A stretch of DNA of 64,000 bases from Sporosarcina obsidiansis (GCF_009651005.1 NZ_WHVW01000004.1:151485-215484), one strand, 5' to 3'. Counted from the stretch's first letter, positions 18,841 through 27,842 are shown. Notes: generated by a model not told the origin, from the sequence alone. A program made the numbers and translations.

Positions 18841-19229
18841 TTTGTCGAGGCTCTCCAGCGCTCTCCGCATTTGTTATTATGCAACGCTAGCCTCTCGGGA
18901 CGTTTCGGATTCTTCAAAAAGGCAAAAAGCTCCTTTGTGTAGAATCCTCCAACGCCTGTCGCAGCTACCCAGCGCTCTTCGCATTTGTTATCATCCAGCT
19001 TCGAGTGGCAGCTGCTCGGGACGTTTCAGAACTGCTAAAAAGGCAAAAGACGCCTTTGTAGCAGTTCTTCCAACGCCTGTCGCAGCTAAACGCCACTCTC
19101 CGCTTTTGTTATCATCCAGCTTCGAGCGCTAGCCTCTCGGGACGTTTCGGATTCTTCAAAAAGGCAAAACACGCCTTTGTGAAGAATCCTCCAACGCCTG
19201 TCGAGGCTCCCCAGCGCTCTTCGCTTTAG
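18841..19229 (+). repeat. Three tandem 121-bp units, each able to form a long two-part hairpin, plus a half unit
   Basis: The marker CTCGGGACGTTTC starts at 18894, 19015 and 19136, exactly 121 bp apart. Each unit has an outer stem and an inner stem. Unit 2: GAGTGGC-AGCTGC (19003-19015) pairs with GCAGCT (19082-19087) and GCCACTC (19092-19098); inside, AGAACTGCT pairs with AGCAGTTCT. Unit 3 has different arms, GAGCGCT-AGCCTC with GAGGCT and AGCGCTC, and GGATTCTTC with GAAGAATCC, yet pairs equally well. An AAAGGC/GCCTTT mini-stem in the loop is shared. Unit 1 mixes a unit-3-like left arm with a unit-2-like right arm. Bases 18841-18880 are the right half of a further unit. Long open frames here are by-products. 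The rest of the gap to 19315 shows only a weak promoter-like TATAGT near 19267. Confidence 0.85.
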
Positions 19230-19315
19230 CTTAAGTGTATTATTTTCCATTTTGGGAGCTAAAATGTATAGTGAGGATAGGAATTCATATAATAAGGTAA
19301 ACGAGAGGTGTTTGT

Positions 19316-20590
19316 ATGTTCAATAAAACCAAGTTACAAGATGGAGTTAATTTGTATATACGTAAGACTGAACAATTTAAAACAGTGAATGTCACGATTA
19401 AGTGGAAGGCGCCATTAGATCAAAATACTGCTTCGGAACGGACGGTTCTCGCGAATGTGCTGGAGGAATCGAACAGTCAGTTACCTACTCAAAGTGCGAT
19501 GCGAAAAGCTTTGGATGAGCTATATGGTACCGTGCTGTACACAGATGTTTCGAAAAGAAGCTCTCAGCATATTGTTTCGTTATTTGCAGAAAGTGTAAAT
19601 GATGAGTATTTTGAAGGGGAAGATATTTTTAAAAAGCTTTGGCAATTAATTAGAGCCGTTGTGTTTGAACCGAAAGTTGTAAATGGTTCATTTGACAAAG
19701 CTGTCGTAGAAAGAGAAAAACGAACAGTACGTGATCGTATCCGTTCAGTTTATGATGACAAGACGAGATTCGCTCAAAAGCGTATGCTTGAGATTATGCG
19801 ACCGGATCAGCCAGCTTCGATTTCTGCTTATGGGACAGAACAAGCAGTTTCATCCATCACTAGTGAAACTCTATTTCAAACGTATAAAGAGATGATTCAC
19901 AATGACTTGATCGATATTTACGTGGTGGGTGATGTAGATGAGCAAGAAATTATCCATCAAATCAAAGAGTTTTTACCTTTTAATGCACGAGCACTTCTTA
20001 AACAGACCGAATCAGAAAATACTCAGTCCACAGAATCTGTAAAAAAGGTTAGAGAGCAACAAGACATGAAGCAAGGAAAGCTACATTTGGGCTTCAGTAC
20101 ACCTGTGAAATTTGGTCATCCAGATTATAATAAAATGCAAGTGACCAATGGAATATTTGGAGGGTTTGCCCATAGTAAATTGTTTATGAATGTGCGTGAG
20201 AAGGAAAGTATGGCTTACTACGCAAATAGTGCGTTTGCGTCTCATTATGGCATTGTCTATGTGACGGCAGGTATTGACGCGGAGTTGGAAGAGAAAGCTG
20301 TTCAATTAATTGTTGAACAATTAAAGGCATTGCAACAAGGTGAAATTACAGAATTAGAATTAGATCAGACAGTGGCCTTACTTGAAAATAGTATCCGTAG
20401 TGCCAACGATTCTGCACGTAGTCAAATTGATATTTACGATCAATATAAAGAGTTGGACGAGAATTTCACTGCAGAAGGACTAATAAGCAAATGGCAATCT
20501 GTGTCATTGGAAGATGTGAAAGAGATGGCTAAGACGATACAGTTAGAAGTTGTTTATCTGTTATCAGGTAAGGAAGGTGATTCTAAATGA
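19316..20590 (+). CDS. ymfF: M16-like protein without the zinc motif (YmfF-like)
   Basis: A 424-residue homologue of the M16 peptidases. Where the partner has HFLEH, this protein has VLANVLEESN, so the HxxEH zinc site is missing and it is probably a non-catalytic subunit. The C-terminal half keeps the M16 fold (for example QGKLHLGFSTPVKFGHPDY). ATG 19316 follows GAGAGGTG. The stop overlaps the start of ymfH in ATGA, giving translational coupling to the active partner, as in other M16 pairs. In Listeria the same genes follow the nucleoside transporter. Confidence 0.88.
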   Translation: MFNKTKLQDGVNLYIRKTEQFKTVNVTIKWKAPLDQNTASERTVLANVLEESNSQLPTQSAMRKALDELYGTVLYTDVSKRSSQHIVSLFAESVNDEYFEGEDIFKKLWQLIRAVVFEPKVVNGSFDKAVVEREKRTVRDRIRSVYDDKTRFAQKRMLEIMRPDQPASISAYGTEQAVSSITSETLFQTYKEMIHNDLIDIYVVGDVDEQEIIHQIKEFLPFNARALLKQTESENTQSTESVKKVREQQDMKQGKLHLGFSTPVKFGHPDYNKMQVTNGIFGGFAHSKLFMNVREKESMAYYANSAFASHYGIVYVTAGIDAELEEKAVQLIVEQLKALQQGEITELELDQTVALLENSIRSANDSARSQIDIYDQYKELDENFTAEGLISKWQSVSLEDVKEMAKTIQLEVVYLLSGKEGDSK

Positions 20591-21885
20591 AAGAAGTCAT
20601 ATTCAAAGAACTACAAGAAACAATTTATACGGAAACTTTAGATAATGGTTTGAAAGTAGTCATTTTACCGAAACGTGGTTACTCCAAAACATTTGTGACA
20701 TTCACGACAAAATACGGATCAATCGATAGAACATTTAAACCTCATGGGAAAAACGAATTCATTACAGTACCAGATGGAATTGCTCATTTTCTAGAGCATA
20801 AAATGTTCGAAAAAGAAGATGGTGATGTGTTCCAGAAATTTAGTTTAAACGGAGCATCCGCGAATGCGTATACAACATTTGGAAGAACTGCCTATTTATT
20901 TTCAGCTACGAATAAAATAAAAGAAAATACAGAAGTACTATTGGATTTTGTGCAAGACCCTTATTTCACTAAGCAGACCGTGGATAAGGAGAAAGGGATT
21001 ATTGCCCAGGAAATAACGATGTATGACGACCAACCTGATTGGCGCCTATACTTTGGAACAATAGAAAATCTCTACGAAAATCATCCAGTGAAAATTGACA
21101 TAGCTGGTACGGTAGAGTCTATTCAAGATATAACGGCAGAGCACTTATATACTTGTTATGAAACGTTCTATCATCCGTCCAATATGCTGCTGTTCATTGT
21201 GGGTGCAGTGAATCCTGAAGAAATGATGGCTTTCGTTAAAGAAAATCAATCGAAAAAATCATTTGATCAGCCGGAAGCAATTGAACGTCAGTTTCCAACT
21301 GAATCAAAAGCCGTAGCAATTCCAGATCGAACATTGACTATGGATGTTTCAAAGCCGAAACTTAATATCGGTATGAAATGCACGGCTACAGCTCTTCAAG
21401 GGCAGGATCTATTAGAGACAGAGCTATCCGCTAATCTAGTACTGGATAGTCTGTTTGGGCGTACTTCTCCATTTTATGAGAAGGCGTATGAAGAGGGCTT
21501 TATTGATGAGTCGTTTTCATACGAATTTTCACTAGAAGATGGGTATGGATTTGCTATGATTGGATCAGATACAGAAGAGCCTGAGAAGTTAGAGAAGTTA
21601 ATCCAACAAACGATTAAAGAAGCGAAAGAAAACTGGCCTGTAAAAGAGGAAGACTTGGAAAGAATGAGAAGAAAGAAAATCGGTCAGTTTATGCGTTCAC
21701 TGAATTCTATAGAGTTTATTGCAAACCAATATACCCGCTATGAATTTAATGAAATGAATTTATTTAATGTGGTGCCTACATTGGAAAAGTTATCAATGGA
21801 AAAATTAAAGCAAGCATTTTCAACATTTTCTGATGATAGTAGTTATTCAATATTTAAAGTGCTGCCGCCTGTAGATGCACAATGA
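20587..21885 (+). CDS. ymfH: M16 family zinc peptidase (YmfH-like)
   Basis: A 432-residue peptidase with the zinc site HFLEHKMFEK near residue 66 and a downstream acidic cluster (KEKGIIAQEITMYDDQP) that provides the third ligand. It overlaps ymfF by 4 bp and ymfI by 4 bp. The pairing of an HxxEH-positive and an HxxEH-negative chain suggests an alpha-beta heterodimer like the mitochondrial processing peptidase; that is inference from the family. The natural substrate is not known to me. Confidence 0.9.
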   Translation: MKEVIFKELQETIYTETLDNGLKVVILPKRGYSKTFVTFTTKYGSIDRTFKPHGKNEFITVPDGIAHFLEHKMFEKEDGDVFQKFSLNGASANAYTTFGRTAYLFSATNKIKENTEVLLDFVQDPYFTKQTVDKEKGIIAQEITMYDDQPDWRLYFGTIENLYENHPVKIDIAGTVESIQDITAEHLYTCYETFYHPSNMLLFIVGAVNPEEMMAFVKENQSKKSFDQPEAIERQFPTESKAVAIPDRTLTMDVSKPKLNIGMKCTATALQGQDLLETELSANLVLDSLFGRTSPFYEKAYEEGFIDESFSYEFSLEDGYGFAMIGSDTEEPEKLEKLIQQTIKEAKENWPVKEEDLERMRRKKIGQFMRSLNSIEFIANQYTRYEFNEMNLFNVVPTLEKLSMEKLKQAFSTFSDDSSYSIFKVLPPVDAQ

Positions 21886-22616
21886 TGCCGTCTCGCTTTG
21901 CACTTGTTTTGGGAGCTTCAGGTGGAATTGGAGAAGCGATTTGTCAACAGTTAGCAGCAGCAGGATGGTCTCTTTATTTACATTACAATTCCAATAGGCA
22001 ACAGGTGGAGTTATTACTGAAACGTTTGCAAGAAGAATATCCACATCTTGAGTTTTACAGTGTTCAAGCTGACTTTAGAGTGGAGCAGGCCGCAACAGAG
22101 TTAGCTTCGAAAATTCAAAGCGTACAAGCCATTGTGGTTGCTAATGGGCAAGCTGTCGTTTCGTTATTGTCTGATACAACAGAGTTGGAAATGGCAGAGC
22201 TGTGGCGGGTTCATATGCAGAATCCAGCTCGTCTCATTGCAATATTGTCTTCAAAGCTGCGTAAATATCCTGTCTCTTATGTTTTATTTATTGGTTCCAT
22301 ATGGGGGAGTACAGGGGCAGCTGGAGAAGTCATGTATTCAGCAGTAAAAGGCGCACAACATGCGTTTGTGAAAGCATATGCCAAGGAGGCAGCCTATTCA
22401 GGCGTGCGGGTCAATGCGATTGCACCGGGATGGATAGACACACGAATGAATCAAGAATTTTCTTTGGAAGAACGTCAGATGGTCCTAGAACAAATTCCCC
22501 TATTATCTGTTGGTACACCGCAAGAAATAGCAAATATGGTCGAATTTATGCTTAGTGGCAAGGCAGATTACATGACTGGGGAAATAGTTAAGATCAATGG
22601 TGGTTGGTATATGTGA
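21882..22616 (+). CDS. ymfI: Short-chain dehydrogenase/reductase (YmfI-like)
   Basis: A 244-residue SDR enzyme. The NAD(P)-binding motif is LVLGASGGIGEAI near residue 8 (TGxxxGxG variant). The active-site pattern is serine in LFIGSIWGSTGAAGE, then YSAVKGAQHAF with the catalytic YxxxK near residue 150. The C-terminal RVNAIAPGWIDTRMN matches FabG-like reductases. Two ATG codons in tandem (21882, 21885) are possible starts; both overlap the ymfH stop. The substrate cannot be told from the sequence. Confidence 0.88.
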   Translation: MMPSRFALVLGASGGIGEAICQQLAAAGWSLYLHYNSNRQQVELLLKRLQEEYPHLEFYSVQADFRVEQAATELASKIQSVQAIVVANGQAVVSLLSDTTELEMAELWRVHMQNPARLIAILSSKLRKYPVSYVLFIGSIWGSTGAAGEVMYSAVKGAQHAFVKAYAKEAAYSGVRVNAIAPGWIDTRMNQEFSLEERQMVLEQIPLLSVGTPQEIANMVEFMLSGKADYMTGEIVKINGGWYM

Positions 22617-22623
22617 TTCTATG

Positions 22624-22660
22624 AGAAAAGGACGGTTATTGAAGTCCTTTTCTTTTTTTC
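22624..22660 (+). terminator. Terminator after ymfI
   Basis: Perfect 10-bp stem AGAAAAGGAC / GTCCTTTTCT followed by a long T-run. Confidence 0.92.
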
Positions 22661-22748
22661 TTTTCTTCACTCTGGCTATCCGTTATTATAGAACTAAGTG
22701 TAGACTTATGCGTCCTATATAAAGAAGTCAAATGAAGGAGTGTGTCGA

Positions 22749-23543
22749 ATGGGAGAATGGTATGTCGAATATGAGATTCAAGTCAATCGGCCCGGCTTGC
22801 TTGGAGATATTGCATCCCTGCTCGGCATGTTACGAGTAGATATTGTCACAATCAATGGTGTAGATGGAAGATATCGCGGTATGCTTGTGCAAACAGATCA
22901 TGATCAGCAAATCAAACGTTTTGAATTAATTGCTTCTACTATGGATACGATTGTAATTCATAAGATTAGAGAGCCTAAACTGAGGGATGTATTGGCAGTG
23001 CGCCACGGTCATTATATTCAACGTGGCACGGATGATCGTAAAACATTTCAGTTCATTCGAAGCGAACTCGGAATCCTAGTAGACTTTTTAGCGGAGATCT
23101 TCAAACAAGAAGGACACAAGCTAATAGGCGTGCGAGGGATGCCGAGAGTTGGTAAAACGGAATCGGTTGTTGCTGCTAGTGTTTGTGCTAATAAAAAATG
23201 GGTTTTTCTATCATCCACAATGATTAAGCAAACGGTGCGTACTAGTATGATGGGAGACGAATTTTCTAACGACAATATTTTTATTCTGGATGGTATTGTG
23301 ACTCGAAAATCTTCAGACGAGCGGCATATGCAACTAGTTCGTGAAGTGATGAGTTTACCTACGATTAAAGTGGTTGAACACCCTGATATGTTCGTGAAGC
23401 AATCTGAATACACCATTGATGATTTTGACATTATTATTGAATTGCGATCAAATGTAGATCAGGAAATTACATACGAAATTCTGGAGAAGAACGACCAGAT
23501 GTCTGATCGTGGTTCAATGGGCGGTTTTGATATGTTTAACTAA
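22749..23543 (+). CDS. ymfK: YmfK family protein: ACT-like domain plus P-loop-like region
   Basis: A 264-residue conserved protein (DUF3388) of unknown function. Residues 1-75 look like an ACT regulatory domain (VNRPGLLGDIASLLGMLRVD). The middle has IGVRGMPRVGKTESVVAAS near residue 125, whose GMPRVGKT fits the Walker A pattern GxxxxGKT. A later DNIFILDGIV could serve as a Walker B strand, but I cannot confirm ATP binding. ATG 22749 follows GAAGGAG (22734-22740); the in-frame GTG at 22740 overlaps that site. In B. subtilis ymfJ lies before it; that small gene is absent here. Confidence 0.85.
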   Translation: MGEWYVEYEIQVNRPGLLGDIASLLGMLRVDIVTINGVDGRYRGMLVQTDHDQQIKRFELIASTMDTIVIHKIREPKLRDVLAVRHGHYIQRGTDDRKTFQFIRSELGILVDFLAEIFKQEGHKLIGVRGMPRVGKTESVVAASVCANKKWVFLSSTMIKQTVRTSMMGDEFSNDNIFILDGIVTRKSSDERHMQLVREVMSLPTIKVVEHPDMFVKQSEYTIDDFDIIIELRSNVDQEITYEILEKNDQMSDRGSMGGFDMFN

Positions 23544-23555
23544 ATTCAGTGAAAG

Positions 23556-23640
23556 CTCCGGTAGATATCTCAGATTTTAAGAAGTGCTTTTCGAGTGAAC
23601 TCAAAAAAACCTAGACGTAGTTACATCGAAGTGTAATGGA
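23556..23640 (+). repeat. Degenerate copy of an interspersed repeat (copy B)
   Basis: Begins CTCCGGTAGATATCTCAGA and ends CGAAGTGTAATGGA. The same end blocks occur before fdhF as CTCCGGCGGATGTCACAGA and CGAGGCGTAATTGA. The distance between the blocks is 77 bp here and 79 bp there. The interior is poorly conserved. It fills most of the 170-bp gap between ymfK and rodZ. Confidence 0.55.
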
Positions 23641-23713
23641 GTTGAATTTAGTAGAAGTCCTTCACTTATATAAGTGACAGAAATGATTTTGATTAATTAG
23701 GTAGGTGTTAAAA

Positions 23714-24589
23714 TTGACTGGATTAGGTGCTCGCTTAAAAGAAGCGAGAGTCGCGAAAGGTTATACGTTGGATGATTTACAAGGCATTACAAAAATCCAG
23801 AAGCGTTACCTTTCGGGTATTGAAAATGAAGATTACAGTACGATGCCCGGTGCGTTCTATATACGCGCCTTCATCAAACAATATGCTGAAGCAGTTGATT
23901 TGGATGCAGATGAGATGCTGGCTCTCTATAAAGAAGAGTCCCGGGAAGCTCCTGATGAAGAGCGTGAGGTGGTTGCACCGACAACACTTCAACGCAGTTC
24001 AGGTCTGAAAACTAACAGTAAATTAAAAGAAATAATGCCCAAAATTATTGTGGCTTTATTTATTGTGATGATTATTGTCATTGTGTATATCTTATTTAGG
24101 GAAAAAGCTTCGGATACTCCTGGAGGAAAAGAACAACCGACACAAAATGTACCTGTCATCGAACAACCAAAAGAACAGCCAGATATTGAAAAGCCCGCTG
24201 ACGGTGAAGATGGTTCAGCAGAAGAACAACCAGAACCAGATACTGAAGAACCAATTGACGAAGAAATTGTTCAACAACTGGAATTACAATCCAGTGCGGG
24301 AGAAACATCGACGTTTACGCTATCCGATGCTGAACAATTGAAACTTGTCATTAAGACATCTGGGGATTCTTGGATTTCCGTTACTGATCAGCAAGGTGTC
24401 GAAAGAATGCCTCAACCTGGAGGTAGAATTATGACAGCAGGCGAGACTGTGGAGATCGATGCTACTGACGTCACTAGTGTGCGTATACGAGTAGGGCGGA
24501 CAAATTCTACAGAAATTCTTGTCAATGATCAGCCGTTAGACTATCCAAATGAACTTCTAACACAAAATATCATTATTCAAAAACCGTAG
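23714..24589 (+). CDS. rodZ: RodZ-like cell-shape protein with helix-turn-helix (YmfM)
   Basis: A 291-residue single-pass membrane protein that links MreB filaments to the envelope in other bacteria. It has an N-terminal HTH_25 domain (residues about 3-70, GARLKEARVAKGYTLDDL), a transmembrane segment near 105-127 (IIVALFIVMIIVIVYILF), a proline/glutamate-rich linker and a C-terminal DUF4115 beta domain. I choose TTG 23714, giving MTGLGARLKEAR, because TAGGTAGGTG ends 6 bases upstream and the B. subtilis protein starts in the same way. The GTG at 23705 lies inside that site. Confidence 0.88.
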   Translation: MTGLGARLKEARVAKGYTLDDLQGITKIQKRYLSGIENEDYSTMPGAFYIRAFIKQYAEAVDLDADEMLALYKEESREAPDEEREVVAPTTLQRSSGLKTNSKLKEIMPKIIVALFIVMIIVIVYILFREKASDTPGGKEQPTQNVPVIEQPKEQPDIEKPADGEDGSAEEQPEPDTEEPIDEEIVQQLELQSSAGETSTFTLSDAEQLKLVIKTSGDSWISVTDQQGVERMPQPGGRIMTAGETVEIDATDVTSVRIRVGRTNSTEILVNDQPLDYPNELLTQNIIIQKP

Positions 24590-24590
24590 T

Positions 24591-24622
24591 AAAATAGTCA
24601 TCTCAAGGGATGACTATTTTGT
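24591..24622 (+). terminator. Terminator after rodZ
   Basis: Perfect 12-bp stem AAAATAGTCATC / GATGACTATTTT with a 6-base loop; the tail is TTTTGTCATT counting the right arm. Confidence 0.85.
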
Positions 24623-24668
24623 CATTCATAAGAAATAATAAAGCGGTAGCAAGAAAGGTGGAAGTATT

Positions 24669-25247
24669 ATGAATTTGCCTAATAAAATCACATTATCAAG
24701 GGTATTGATGATTCCGATTTTCATCGTGTTCATGGTAGTAGATTTTGGATGGGGTATTATTAAAATTGGTGGCGTTGAAATGCCGATTGAACATCTTGTC
24801 GGTGCCATAATTTTCATTGTGGCATCTACAACAGATTGGCTGGACGGCTACTTAGCAAGAAAAAACAATTTAGTGACCAATATGGGGAAATTTTTAGATC
24901 CACTGGCAGATAAATTACTCGTTTCGGCTGCATTTATTTTGCTTGTTGAGATGGGGGTAGCACCTGCATGGGTCGTGATTATTATTATAAGCCGTGAATT
25001 TGCAGTGACAGGTCTCCGCTTGATTTTAGCAGGTGGAGGAGAAGTGGTGGCAGCCAATCAGCTAGGTAAAATAAAAACTGTAACACAGTTGTTGGCCATT
25101 TCTTTCCTTCTATTACACAATATTTTCTTTGAATCGATCGGTATTCCTTTCGGCACGATCATGCTTTATATCGCACTATTATTTACTATCTGGTCAGGGG
25201 TAGACTATTTCATCAAGAATCGGAAAGTTTTAGTCGAGTCAATGTGA
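24669..25247 (+). CDS. pgsA: CDP-diacylglycerol-glycerol-3-phosphate 3-phosphatidyltransferase
   Basis: Makes phosphatidylglycerol phosphate, the first committed step to anionic membrane lipids. The 192-residue protein has the CDP-alcohol phosphatidyltransferase motif DG(x2)AR(x8)G(x3)D(x3)D, seen as DGYLARKNNLVTNMGKFLD followed by PLAD near residues 58-80. About five hydrophobic segments fit an integral membrane enzyme. ATG 24669 follows AAAGGTGG. It precedes cinA-recA as in B. subtilis. Confidence 0.95.
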   Translation: MNLPNKITLSRVLMIPIFIVFMVVDFGWGIIKIGGVEMPIEHLVGAIIFIVASTTDWLDGYLARKNNLVTNMGKFLDPLADKLLVSAAFILLVEMGVAPAWVVIIIISREFAVTGLRLILAGGGEVVAANQLGKIKTVTQLLAISFLLLHNIFFESIGIPFGTIMLYIALLFTIWSGVDYFIKNRKVLVESM

Positions 25248-25263
25248 GGAGTGGAATCTATTC

Positions 25264-26520
25264 ATGAAAGCGGAAATCATTGCAGTGGGGTCGGAGCTTT
25301 TATTAGGTCAAATCACCAATACGAATGCAAAATTTATCTCTGCTAGATTGGCGGAGGCAGGCATCGATGTTTATTATCATACAGTGGTAGGAGATAATCC
25401 AGATCGTCTTGCACAAGCTATTCAATTGGCTCAGCAAAGAGCTGATATTCTAATATTTAGTGGTGGGTTAGGACCTACAAAAGATGATTTGACAAAAGAA
25501 ACGATCGCACGACAATTAGGTTGTGGCCTTGTTTCAGATAGCGAAGCCTTAGAGACGATTCAGCAGTATTTTATACGAGTCGGAAAAGACATGACGGAAA
25601 ATAATAAAAAGCAAGCTCTCGTCTTAGAAGGTGCGAAAGTATTGCCGAATCGGCATGGGATGGCGCCGGGGATGGCAATTGAAAAAGATGGTGTGCAATA
25701 CCTTCTATTGCCAGGGCCACCTCATGAACTGGAGCCAATGTTTGAAAATGAAGCTATTCCTTATTTATTGGGTGTGTTTGGTAAGCAAGACATTATCTCA
25801 TCTAAAGTTTTAAAATTTCAGGGTATAGGTGAATCGGAACTAGAATATCGAATCCAAACCATACTTGAAAAACAAACAAACCCTACAATTGCTCCGTTAG
25901 CTTCTCCAGGTGCAGTAATATTGCGTATGACCGCAAAAGCTAAGTCCGAAGAAGAAGCGCAACAGTTAATACTGCCTGTTGAACAAGAGATTCGTTCCGT
26001 TGTGGGTGAGTATATTTATGGAGTCGATAATGATACATTGGCTTCAAAAACTACTGAACTGCTACTGCAAAATGATTGGTCTATTTCCGCTGCAGAAAGC
26101 TTAACTTCAGGGATGTTCATGGCAGAGCTTGGGTCAGAGCCTGGAATTGGTAATGCACTAAAGGGTGGAGTCGTTGTTTATAATAAAGAAATGAAAATAG
26201 AACAGCTTGGAATTTTACCATCTTTATTAGAGTATCATGGAATCGTGAGTGCGGAATGTGCAGAAGCTCTAGCGGAAAGTGTTAAGGAACGTTTTGCTAC
26301 TACATTTGGTGTTGGGTTAACAGGTGCAGCTGGTCCTGAGTCACACGATGGTGAGCCGCCTGGTACCGTATGGATTGGTATAGCAGCAGAAGGCATGAAG
26401 ACTGCTTCTTATAAGTTGCAATTATCAGGTACACGCAATTCAAATCGCAAACGCTCGGTGCAGTTTGCATTGCATTATTTAATTCGGAAAATGAAAGAGA
26501 AAAAAGAATTGAAATATTGA
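25264..26520 (+). CDS. cinA: CinA family protein (competence/damage-inducible)
   Basis: A 418-residue two-domain protein. The N-terminal molybdopterin-binding-like domain (COG1058) starts MKAEIIAVGSELLLGQI and has FSGGLGPTKDDLTKE. The C-terminal PncC-like domain starts near residue 270 (WSISAAESLTSGMFMAEL) and has GLTGAAGPE. PncC-type domains deamidate NMN; whether this copy does is inference. GAGGAGTGG lies before the ATG. It lies 165 bp before recA, which has its own SOS promoter. Confidence 0.93.
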   Translation: MKAEIIAVGSELLLGQITNTNAKFISARLAEAGIDVYYHTVVGDNPDRLAQAIQLAQQRADILIFSGGLGPTKDDLTKETIARQLGCGLVSDSEALETIQQYFIRVGKDMTENNKKQALVLEGAKVLPNRHGMAPGMAIEKDGVQYLLLPGPPHELEPMFENEAIPYLLGVFGKQDIISSKVLKFQGIGESELEYRIQTILEKQTNPTIAPLASPGAVILRMTAKAKSEEEAQQLILPVEQEIRSVVGEYIYGVDNDTLASKTTELLLQNDWSISAAESLTSGMFMAELGSEPGIGNALKGGVVVYNKEMKIEQLGILPSLLEYHGIVSAECAEALAESVKERFATTFGVGLTGAAGPESHDGEPPGTVWIGIAAEGMKTASYKLQLSGTRNSNRKRSVQFALHYLIRKMKEKKELKY

Positions 26521-26601
26521 TTTTTGATGCTGATTTCGATAGTATAAATTAATTTTACTCCTTATTAACCGACTAATTTTCATTTTTAACGTTTAAATTA
26601 T

Positions 26602-26652
26602 CGAATACCCGTTCGTTTATTTGTTGTGTAATTCAATGGGAAAAGGTATAAT
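26602..26652 (+). promoter_or_regulatory. recA promoter with LexA box
   Basis: A LexA-type operator CGAATACCCGTTCG (26602-26615) fits the Gram-positive consensus CGAACRNRYGTTYC with three mismatches. It sits just upstream of a promoter, TTGTGT (26624-26629) and TATAAT (26647-26652), with a 17-bp spacer. Binding by LexA encoded at 44.0 kb is expected. Confidence 0.75.
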
Positions 26653-26685
26653 AGAAATAGAAAAAGAGTTGAGGAGGAATTTTAA

Positions 26686-27747
26686 TTGAGCGATCGTAAA
26701 GCGGCTTTAGATATGGCATTAAAACAAATAGAAAAGCAATTTGGTAAAGGTTCTGTAATGAAACTTGGAGAAAAAACAGATCTTCAAATTGCTACATCTT
26801 CTTCAGGTTCGTTAGCATTGGATGCAGCCCTCGGGATTGGCGGATATCCGCGTGGTCGAGTAATTGAAGTATATGGACCAGAAAGTTCGGGTAAAACGAC
26901 AGTAGCGCTGCACGCTATCGCGGAAGTTCAAGCAAACGGAGGGCAAGCAGCCTTTATTGACGCGGAGCATGCATTAGATCCTGTGTACGCCCAAAAGCTT
27001 GGTGTCAACATTGATGAATTGCTTTTGTCTCAACCTGACACAGGAGAGCAGGCATTGGAAATAGCGGAAGCACTAGTGCGTAGCGGCGCAGTTGATATTA
27101 TCGTAGTAGACTCTGTAGCTGCATTAGTACCAAAAGCTGAAATTGAAGGAGAAATGGGAGACGCGCATGTCGGATTGCAGGCTCGTTTGATGTCCCAAGC
27201 TTTACGTAAACTTTCTGGTGCGATCAATAAGTCCAACACGATCGCAGTATTCATCAACCAAATTCGTGAAAAAGTGGGTGTCATGTTCGGTAATCCCGAA
27301 GTTACACCTGGTGGTAGAGCGCTTAAATTCTATTCTTCTGTACGACTTGAAGTTCGTAGAGGAGAAGCGATTAAGCAAGGAAACGATATTATGGGGAATA
27401 AGACAAGAATCCGTGTAGTAAAAAATAAAGTCGCTCCTCCTTTCCGGACAGCAGAAGTAGATATTATGTATGGAGAAGGAATTTCGAAAGAAGGAGAAAT
27501 TCTTGACCTGGGTGCAGAATTGGAAGTAGTCCAAAAAAGCGGTGCATGGTACTCTTATGAAGGAGAGCGTTTAGGACAAGGGCGAGAAAACGCGAAACAA
27601 TTCTTAAAGGAAAATAAAGAAATGCGTTCAGAAATAGCTGGTAAAATCCGTGAAACATACGGCTTGGATAATACCAATTATGTAATTGCAGCTCATGAGG
27701 AAGAAGACGAGCTAGAAGAATTGCTATTAATTCCTGATGAAAAATAA
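26686..27747 (+). CDS. recA: RecA recombinase
   Basis: Forms filaments on single-stranded DNA, drives strand exchange and activates LexA self-cleavage. The 353-residue protein has Walker [10 protein letters not shown] near residue 65, the MAW-type block [13 protein letters not shown] and loop L2 VIFINQ-type sequence ([19 protein letters not shown]). The C-terminal tail is acidic ([10 protein letters not shown]). The start is TTG with GAGGAGG (26671-26677) 8 bases upstream. A LexA box controls the promoter. Confidence 0.97.
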   Translation: MSDRKAALDMALKQIEKQFGKGSVMKLGEKTDLQIATSSSGSLALDAALGIGGYPRGRVIEVYGPESSGKTTVALHAIAEVQANGGQAAFIDAEHALDPVYAQKLGVNIDELLLSQPDTGEQALEIAEALVRSGAVDIIVVDSVAALVPKAEIEGEMGDAHVGLQARLMSQALRKLSGAINKSNTIAVFINQIREKVGVMFGNPEVTPGGRALKFYSSVRLEVRRGEAIKQGNDIMGNKTRIRVVKNKVAPPFRTAEVDIMYGEGISKEGEILDLGAELEVVQKSGAWYSYEGERLGQGRENAKQFLKENKEMRSEIAGKIRETYGLDNTNYVIAAHEEEDELEELLLIPDEK

Positions 27748-27759
27748 ATTCGTAAGCTC

Positions 27760-27789
27760 AGTCCGCCATCTTTTCTGGCGGACTTTTTA
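27760..27789 (+). terminator. Terminator after recA
   Basis: Perfect 9-bp stem AGTCCGCCA / TGGCGGACT with a 7-base loop and a T-run. Confidence 0.92.
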
Positions 27790-27813
27790 TATGCGATTTT
27801 CATTCGTCATTCC

Positions 27814-27842
27814 TTGACACAATAAAAATACAACTATACAAT
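27814..27842 (+). promoter_or_regulatory. Probable promoter upstream of rny
   Basis: Consensus TTGACA (27814-27819) with TACAAT (27837-27842), 17 bp apart. Transcripts from here would carry the short reading frame at 27998 and then rny, with about 150 untranslated bases before the first. Confidence 0.6.

Noticed and set aside
18794..19132. Open frame of 112 codons after nupQ
   Set aside because: It runs through the nupQ terminator and the 121-bp repeat units, with no ribosome binding site; the repeats explain the open frame.
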